This document shows positions 57,673-64,000 of a stretch of 64,000 nt of DNA, one piece after another. The translations under genes and the position numbers were made by a program. The DNA comes from Cheilinus undulatus (taxonomy: Eukaryota; Chordata; Actinopteri; Labriformes; Labridae), in the NCBI RefSeq assembly GCF_018320785.1, contig NC_054872.1, positions 38,242,551 through 38,306,550 on the forward strand, written 5' to 3'. A model generated the notes under the pieces. The model was not told the DNA's origin. It worked only from the letters and a program-made list of their open reading frames with translations, and searched no databases. How positions within the stretch are numbered: position 1 is the stretch's first letter; each line of letters begins with the position of its first letter.

Positions 57673-57680
57673 TGACGTCA
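57673..57680. promoter_or_regulatory. Perfect CRE palindrome
   Basis: TGACGTCA, the full CREB/ATF site, sits in a CpG-rich context (TGTGACGTCACGACGCCGC) just upstream of the candidate rhbdl2 first exon. Full palindromic CREs close to a start site are often used by CREB/ATF factors. Use here is inferred. Confidence 0.55.
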
Positions 57681-57901
57681 CGACGCCGCAATACAGATCG
57701 ACGCTCATTATTCAGAGATGCTTTACCCTCACACCTCTTTTTTTTCCCCACTCGACACCCGTCTGATAAAAGGGCAATAAAACCATCAGAGTTTGGTCCA
57801 CGGTGCCATTTATTCAAATAGATTATCCAGCATCTAATTCAGCTAAGTGCTCTGAGGCTAAAGGGCAACAGCGATATGGATGTTAAGGTACCCTACATGG
57901 A

Positions 57902-57915
57902 CCACAAGGGGGCAG
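57902..57915 (+). promoter_or_regulatory. CTCF-like motif between rhbdl2 and akirin1
   Basis: CCACAAGGGGGCAG matches the CTCF core at all but one position. It lies between the rhbdl2 promoter and the 3' end of akirin1. Confidence 0.45.
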
Positions 57916-58329
57916 TAAAGTCCACCACTAGTAAGAACAAAGGAATGGCGTTTGTGTACACTCTCGGCTGCTATAATAGGTGACATTTCTAATTGCTTGG
58001 TTCAAAATTTATATTTTAAAATTCCCCAAAATATATGTATAAATGTTTTCAAACTCAAGGGGGACAAAATGCATAATGTTTTCAATTTATCTGAACAATA
58101 TATTAAAAAAAAAACATGGATGGCATCATTAGGGAGGCTTAATAATTTAGAACCTGGTAGTTTTTGCTAAATAATTTTGTTTCTATGTGCAAAGTAAAAT
58201 AATGTAAGCATCAAAAACAAAACTAGGATGTTTGGAGAAGCTGTGTTAAAAAATCCTTACTCTGTTCAACAGCACATGGGAAATACTTAAAAATCTACAT
58301 TTTTGGGGGGGGCTAATCAATTGTGTTGG

Positions 58330-58555
58330 CTCCCTGCAGGTGCTTCTTCAACCTCCCCATTGCCCAAAGACATGTCTGTTAGCTAAATGGTGACTATCTG
58401 TAGATGTTAATGCAAGCAGGATTCTTTGCTTGTGTCTATATGTCAGTTCTGTTGACTTTCTAGTCCAGAGTGTATGACCCCTCTTGTTCAGCGACAGCTG
58501 GGATTGGCTGTCAACCTCCAAACACGTTAAGCAGTATCGATAATGGGTGGAAGGA
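58330..58555 (+). repeat. Common teleost interspersed repeat, decayed
   Basis: Words in fixed order, GCCCAAAGACATG, GCTAAATGGTGACT, TTGTGTCTATATGTC, CAGCTGGGATTGGCTGTC and AGCAGTATCGATAATGGGTG, match a repeat tail that I know to be very frequent in fish genomes and probably LINE-derived. It is non-coding. Confidence 0.55.
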
Positions 58556-59200
58556 TAGTCCCACTGAGGTCAGGACTCTCTTTTTAGGCACTTTAGACAA
58601 ATAAACCAGAATTCATCAGCTTCTCCATAGACTGTATGGGCTGTAACAACTATCTCACTCTTCTCAGTTTTACTTTGCTTAAAAATGTCAGAAATTAAGG
58701 CAAAATTCCCCCTGTAGCCTGACTGCCAAATGATAGTCTTCAAATATCATGCTTAATAAAAGAATAGATACATTAAATATTGAAATGAACAAATCTGCAA
58801 TACCAGATAAATGAAGCCATGTCACACTCTCAAAACTATGATTATCAACTGGTTTTACACAAAAATCTGGTATTAAATGTAATACTTTATACCTTTTTCC
58901 AAGACCCTCATCTTCAATTTCTTACCAGTTACATAAGCAACACAGATACGCATGTAAAATATATAACAAAAAAAAAATGTAAAACTAGCCTGCAACCACT
59001 TTATGGACATAGAAATTCAAAGCTGCTAAATCTAAGACCTTACAGTATTACATTTAGGTTTTCAAATACTTTGCAAAATCCTAAATTTTTGCTAAATTGA
59101 TTTATCATCTTGTAACACTTTTTAAAACCCCGCAGACACCCAGATCAATGTGGGAAATTTCCTGCATATAGTATGAAATGTTACAGATTTGCCAAGAAAA
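58556..59200. other. Gene-free stretch before the akirin1 3' end
   Basis: This is AT-rich sequence with no coding motif. A plus-strand frame at 58819-59100 shows no family resemblance. Confidence 0.4.
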
Positions 59201-59232
59201 CTTCCTAGACAACTAGTTTTAATCACAGAACT

Positions 59233-59238
59233 TTTATT
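59233..59238 (-). terminator. akirin1: Candidate polyadenylation signal of akirin1
   Basis: AATAAA on the minus strand, 485 nt past the stop codon. It would give a 3' UTR of about 500 nt (roughly 59210-59722). A later signal is possible. Confidence 0.45.
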
Positions 59239-59722
59239 TTTTTCAAAAGGAGAAAAATCCACATTCTCAGGTAAAGAGTGAGGAGGGAGAGAGGTGGGGG
59301 GAGGGGCAGGAGGGGTAAGAAAAGCAGGACAATGTGAGAAGCAGGAGCCTTTAAATACAGCTGCTGGAAGGTTATACAGAATGATCACATGAGCCAATAA
59401 GCTTTTTTTTTTCAACAGCGCTGGCGAGAGATTTGACACAGATCTGCTTTAGTCAGGATTTCCAGAAAGAGTATATCAACAAGGAAAACATCTGGGCTTC
59501 TTTCATAGTTTATCGTTCAGATTTGTCTAGCTTTTGGCCAGCAGCAAGAGGTTCAAAGTAAGAAATTAATATTTGGATTAAAAACAGGATAAACCATGGC
59601 ACCCAAACAGTTTGAGACAGAGGGGGAGAAAAATCAGTAAATAAAAATAAAAATCAAGTGGATGGGGCCAAAGAAGAGCAGCCATGTTGTGAGAGGAAGC
59701 TGGAATTCTCACTGGTGTGAAT

Positions 59723-62700
59723 TCAGGAGACGTCTGAAACACATGAAATGATTGAGATTGTAGATGAGCATTACAGCCTAACAATATTATCAATCAAACT
59801 TTAAACACAAGTCAAAAATATGAAAAAATGTGTTCTTGTGATCCAGAGGTTCTTCAAAATACTCACAACTTGCAGGTCGGGCTCCGTATCTTCGCATGAT
59901 CTGGTCTTGTGTGAATTTCACAAAAGATTCATATTGTTCTGCAAACATAAAAAAAAAAAAATGAGATTCAAACAGTGCACTGACTGTTCACTGTGTTTAT
60001 AATGACAACTCTATCAATCTATAGATACCAAGATACTGGAATCAGGATCCAATTTACAAGAAGTTTTTGCAGGCTTTCAACATTTACAAAGCCATGAAAT
60101 TAAAGTCAATTCACAAATAAATATGATTCTTACAATTTAATTATAACATTAAAAACTAAAATAGCCCCTTTCTTTATTTTTCTCAATAACTAGAATATAA
60201 GTCACACTAGTATATAAGACAGTGCATTTTGGGAGTCTCTCAGAGACAGAAAAGGTTCAAACTGGCTCCCTTGATGACGATTTCCATGTGTTCAGCAAAG
60301 TCTTAAACATGCAGTTTCCATGCACCTCTTTAGTACCATCCTTTTTTTACCACCTGGAGTTTGGACTGATGTGTTTATACTTCAGCCACTGACATCTAAC
60401 AAGAAAAGCAGACAGGTCCCTCTGCTGGTCAAAAATGGAGTATAACCACATATACTTCTGTCAAATCAACTTCAGTAGTCCATATTTGTCAGTTTTAACC
60501 ATATAATGAGGTTTCATGTTATTCCTACTAAGTGGTTCATGATTTCTTGCTAATATGTTGTTTCATACATATCTGTCCATACTGCAATGCCTGAACAACA
60601 AGGAAACTTATAAGTTTCTTCTTCTTAGTTTGATCTTAATGGCAGAGTATATTCCAGTGCCCATCAGGGGAGGGGGCTCAGTCAAGGCCTGTTGCAGGCT
60701 GTGTCCCAACCCACAACCTTTTACACAACTCTTTATACATGGCATTCTTTACCAAATTCTGCTTAGCAGACTTTGGTCTGCTAAGCAGAATTTAGTGGTG
60801 CAGTTTTCAATCTTGAGGTTGCAATTTATTATGTGATTAAATCTTAAGTTCCATATCTTGTGTATTTTTCAACAAACACAGGCAGTAGTTTATTCTATAT
60901 TACAGCTAATTTATTATTAGAAAGATTAAACTAGGGATGAACAGTTCTGAAAAATATCTAACCAAAAATAGCTGTGATTATTTTTACTCATATTGCAAAG
61001 TCAATATGAACTCTTGTATTGAAGGGAACAGTTATTTTTCATGCCATCCTCATTTTAATTAAGAAAAACAAACACAAAAACAAAGAAAGTAGGATGTTTT
61101 GCAAACTATTCAAAAAATATCTCTGCTGCAAAAATGCATTAAACTGATGCTTTGGCACACATTTCAGGTTGGATAAAAACAGCACCATCTGCAATATTTG
61201 AACTACAGAAGGAAATGTTTTGGTTTAATCCAGATTTTGACTAATTGCTCGCCCTTACTTAAAAATATCTTTTTGCTGAATCTTCAATAATTGAAATAAA
61301 TTTAGCACTTTATTTGGGAACTTTTATTCCTACTCAAGTATGTGTTCCTGCTTCTATTCTATTGAGCTGTCGTCTCATTTTATGAATTTTTTTATTACTT
61401 TTATTTTTTTCACAATAATGTAGTACTTTTTTAAAGTACATTAAATCTTTGCTTGTAATATGCAATGGACTATATAAATGAACCTGACTATTCATGCTAA
61501 ATTTGATGTCACATTGAGTATTCTGTACCATCCAAATTTATAGCAAGTATTTTTGTGTATATGAGTAATCCACAGGGGTATTCTAGATTCATCAGAATTT
61601 TTTAGAGTGTATAACAACAACAACACTGTACTGAACTGCCCCACAATGCATTGTGGCTTTCAGGTTATCAAATACCAAAGCTTGCTGGTCAGCCAAACAA
61701 GCAGCATACATATGAAAATATGCAATGACATGGTGTTTTAATGCTGTTAAGTGACACTCAAATAACTACCTGTATTAACAATGATCATGTGTTTTTATGG
61801 TTTGAGCTCTTTACAAGTGTATAGTCATGCAAGTTTAGCCACCAAACCTTGGACTGGAAGTATTCCATGATAAAGTCATATGATGCTGAGATGACCGGCA
61901 TTCAACCAACGGCACACCAACTGTTAGCTTGATATGCAGTGTATACATCTAAGTATTAGTAACAGTATGCATGAACTGTGTGATTTTGGACACAGCCTCA
62001 ATCTCTTGTTCTCATTTTCCGTTTCACTTTCGACTAAACGGAGCAATCACAGCTGCCACGCTGGTAAACCAGCCTGAAATGCTGGTTAAAGCTTTAATTA
62101 CAACCAAGACATTTGTATAAATTCATCAAAATCACAACAGATGTAAAATGTTTTTACTGTATTCTCTTTTACAGTCAGTAATTAGGGAAATGCTGGAGTT
62201 GAAAAACATGTTTCAGTTCCAAGCCATACGCAGTTTTAGATTTTTTTCAATTTCGCAAGAGCTCATTTCCTTTATACACACCGGTGGTAATTTAATCTGA
62301 ATGTTAAAGGACAGCTTCATAAGGAAGCAGGTTCAAAACAAACAAAAGAGATGAATGCACTTATCAAATGTAGACTTTCTGCGTAAATACAGAGAGCTTC
62401 TACATTAAACACCATCTTTACTGCACTTGTTCCCTGCCTGTGTGAAATCTTGGCCTCTAGAAGCACATAAACTCTGTTGGAGGGATTTGTGGATGCCAGC
62501 GCTGCAGACGTTATCAGTTATAATATGAAAAGATGCTCATAAGGAAGGCGGCTGCTTCTCATAAAATAGAGACACTTTTACGCTTCTTCACTGCCAGAAA
62601 GCAAGAAACTGCTGTCCAGATGAGACGTGAATGCTGATATTACAGTCCTGGAGTTTATAGTTTTTCTAAGGAGACAAGTTCCTTACCTGCGAGTTTTGTG

Positions 62701-62815
62701 TTAAGAATCTGTTCGTACTCCTCTCGGATCTTCTCCTCGTGGTCTTTCAGCAGCCGCTCACACAGGTAGCTCACCTGCTTCAGTGTAAACGAGGGCTGGT
62801 CCTTCCTTGAGGCAC
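59723..62815 (-). CDS. akirin1: Akirin-1, 3' part (gene continues off the right edge)
   Basis: Akirins are small nuclear proteins that link transcription factors to SWI/SNF chromatin remodelers and help nuclear import of proteasomes; Akirin-1 is tied to muscle cell growth. The last three coding exons on the minus strand are 62687-62815, 59867-59938 and 59723-59733, with GT-AG junctions. They encode the conserved C-terminal half: [56 protein letters not shown] and the final PASYVS. The closing exon supplies only the last residues. ESFVKFT and the position next to rhbdl2 favour Akirin-1 over Akirin-2. The N-terminal exons with the nuclear localisation signal lie beyond 64000. The intron at 59939-62686 carries a hairpin and a dispersed repeat. 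Confidence 0.93.
60754..60793. repeat. Perfect 18-bp inverted repeat (hairpin)
   Basis: AAATTCTGCTTAGCAGAC, the four-base loop TTTG and the exact reverse complement GTCTGCTAAGCAGAATTT form a perfect stem. It lies in an akirin1 intron with no transposon ends visible around it. Confidence 0.9.
60931..61255. repeat. Dispersed repeat (copy B), MITE-like
   Basis: This is homologous in order and length to 13315-13625. It begins CTAGGGATGAACAG and closes with GACTAATTGCTCGCCCTTAC, giving weak inverted ends (TAGGGATGA and TCGCCCTTA). It is in an akirin1 intron and non-coding. Confidence 0.55.
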
Positions 62816-64000
62816 CTAGTGAAAACAACATCAGATCAGTTACTATAAAGAAAAAGCTGAATCATTCTTGACTCTTGTGCAGTCAGTGTCTAAAATTTAC
62901 TCTTTCCAGGAAAGGGGGCCAGGTGCAAATTTACAGTTTTGTTTTCTGTTGTCTGTCACCTCTGTTGGCTAACAGGGTCATGCAGCGCTAATGTGAGCTC
63001 TTTCTGTCGCAGTGCTGCTAGAGCTGGATTTGGCTTTGCGGTGTGCTATAAACCGTTTAGACTAAAATGTTGGTAAATCACAGGCGAGGAGAGCAGAGTG
63101 GGTATGAAGGTTTAATGGCCGTCTCAGAGACACAAAGAGGCCGGGTCAGTAGCAGCGCAGTCAATGTGATCTATGAGATGATACTGCAGACAGGAAAGCG
63201 AGACGGGGGAGCCTGAAGGCCTGAGGCTTAGATTATATCCAAACTGCCCAGTTGTGCTTTGGAACACCAAACTAGTCTACTATTGAAGCAGGGCAAACAT
63301 ATCACTGTAAAAGGACGAGCAAATGTGCAGTGCCTGTCAATTTGAATAATTCATTACATGGTATTTTTTAAGGATGGGCATGTATGCAAACAAAGATGAT
63401 ATTACATGGATGTCTGGGCAGCCATTTCTTAAATAAATAAACACATAAATAAATCTTATTATTTGCTCTCTCAAGATGTCACCCACCATGAATTCCATTT
63501 CAACTGTGTTTCTCTGGCTTTAATCTTCTGTGGTTTATCTGCATGACATGTGGATTTATTAACTTGTTTACAAAGACAAGGCTGCATCTCTTCTTAATTA
63601 TGAGATCTGCACATTATCACAGCTAGTTTAAATTATTCTGCAACACTTTGGCTCTCCATCAGATCTTTGATTTGTAATGCTTTCAGGCACAACAAAGCAT
63701 GACAGTGCTGCTTATATGGACATTCATATGAAACAAACCAACTGCACGTCACCATATTATGACAAAAAGATAATGTGGTCGCATTATCAAGAGTTTCAAA
63801 AGAATGGGCTGAAGTATGTTATGAAAAAGTCCTCTTAACAGGAGAGGGGTTGGATTTTGAGCATGTGCAGCCAAGGGCCTTTTGGCAGGCGCTGCACAAT
63901 GAACAACCTGAACCTTTGTAATGACGTTAGCAGACTGATCAGAACAAACTCTGGCTAACAAAAGATATGATCCTCTTATTTCTGGAGATAGAAGTGAATG
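62816..64000 (-). other. akirin1: akirin1 intron, right edge of window
   Basis: This is sequence upstream of the first akirin1 exon seen. It must be intronic because that exon begins in mid-codon after a TAG acceptor. I find no further akirin coding exon, so the remaining 5' exons lie outside the window. Confidence 0.6.

Noticed and set aside
59122-59439. 105-residue minus-strand frame near akirin1
   Set aside because: It lies in the akirin1 3' UTR and downstream, is rich in simple Pro/Ser runs and lacks any motif.
1-64000. CRISPR array, bacterial operon, tRNA or rRNA gene, or endogenous virus
   Set aside because: No regularly spaced repeats, no bacterial gene layout, no complete tRNA fold and no recognisable retroviral or Polinton-type sequence was seen on either strand.

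Overview
The window is vertebrate nuclear DNA, most likely from a teleost fish. Genes have many short exons with GT-AG introns. The intergenic and intronic DNA is full of fish-type Tc1-like and hAT-like transposon remnants, a tRNA-derived SINE and LINE fragments. Protein matches below were made by eye against remembered human sequences; no search was run.

Five host genes were rebuilt exon by exon: rragc (minus, coding 16308-30535), mycbp (plus, 31477-33708), gja9 (minus, 36238-37728), rhbdl2 (minus, 43851-51814, probable promoter near 57.6 kb) and the 3' part of akirin1 (minus, 59723-62815; it continues past the right edge). All reading frames close across the splice junctions. The set RRAGC-MYCBP-GJA9-RHBDL2-AKIRIN1 is the block known from human 1p34, so this is an ancient conserved neighbourhood. 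As I remember the human map, mycbp and akirin1 have the opposite relative orientation there.

Layout: 1-14.6 kb holds no gene I can recognise. It has mobile-element remnants and a few compositionally distinct stretches that may be conserved noncoding elements (in human, this side of RRAGC faces the POU3F1 gene desert). 14.6-30.5 kb is rragc with its 3' UTR. 30.5-31.5 kb is a short divergent promoter region shared by rragc and mycbp, with a CTCF-like site. 31.5-34.2 kb is mycbp. 36.2-38.4 kb is gja9 with a likely noncoding first exon. 38.5-43.4 kb is gene-free and rich in Tc1 and hAT remnants. 43.8-57.7 kb is rhbdl2. 59.2-64 kb is the end of akirin1.

The genes do not form one pathway: amino-acid sensing by mTORC1 (rragc), a MYC and AKAP partner (mycbp), a gap-junction channel (gja9), an intramembrane protease (rhbdl2) and a nuclear transcription cofactor (akirin1). 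I found no CRISPR array, operon, tRNA or rRNA gene, viral fossil, or clearly new biological system. The best leads are a TIR element with telomere-like repeats inside (4.3-4.8 kb), a perfect 18-bp hairpin in an akirin1 intron, an inverted pair of hAT elements just past rhbdl2, CTCF-like and CRE sites at gene boundaries, and the changed mycbp orientation.
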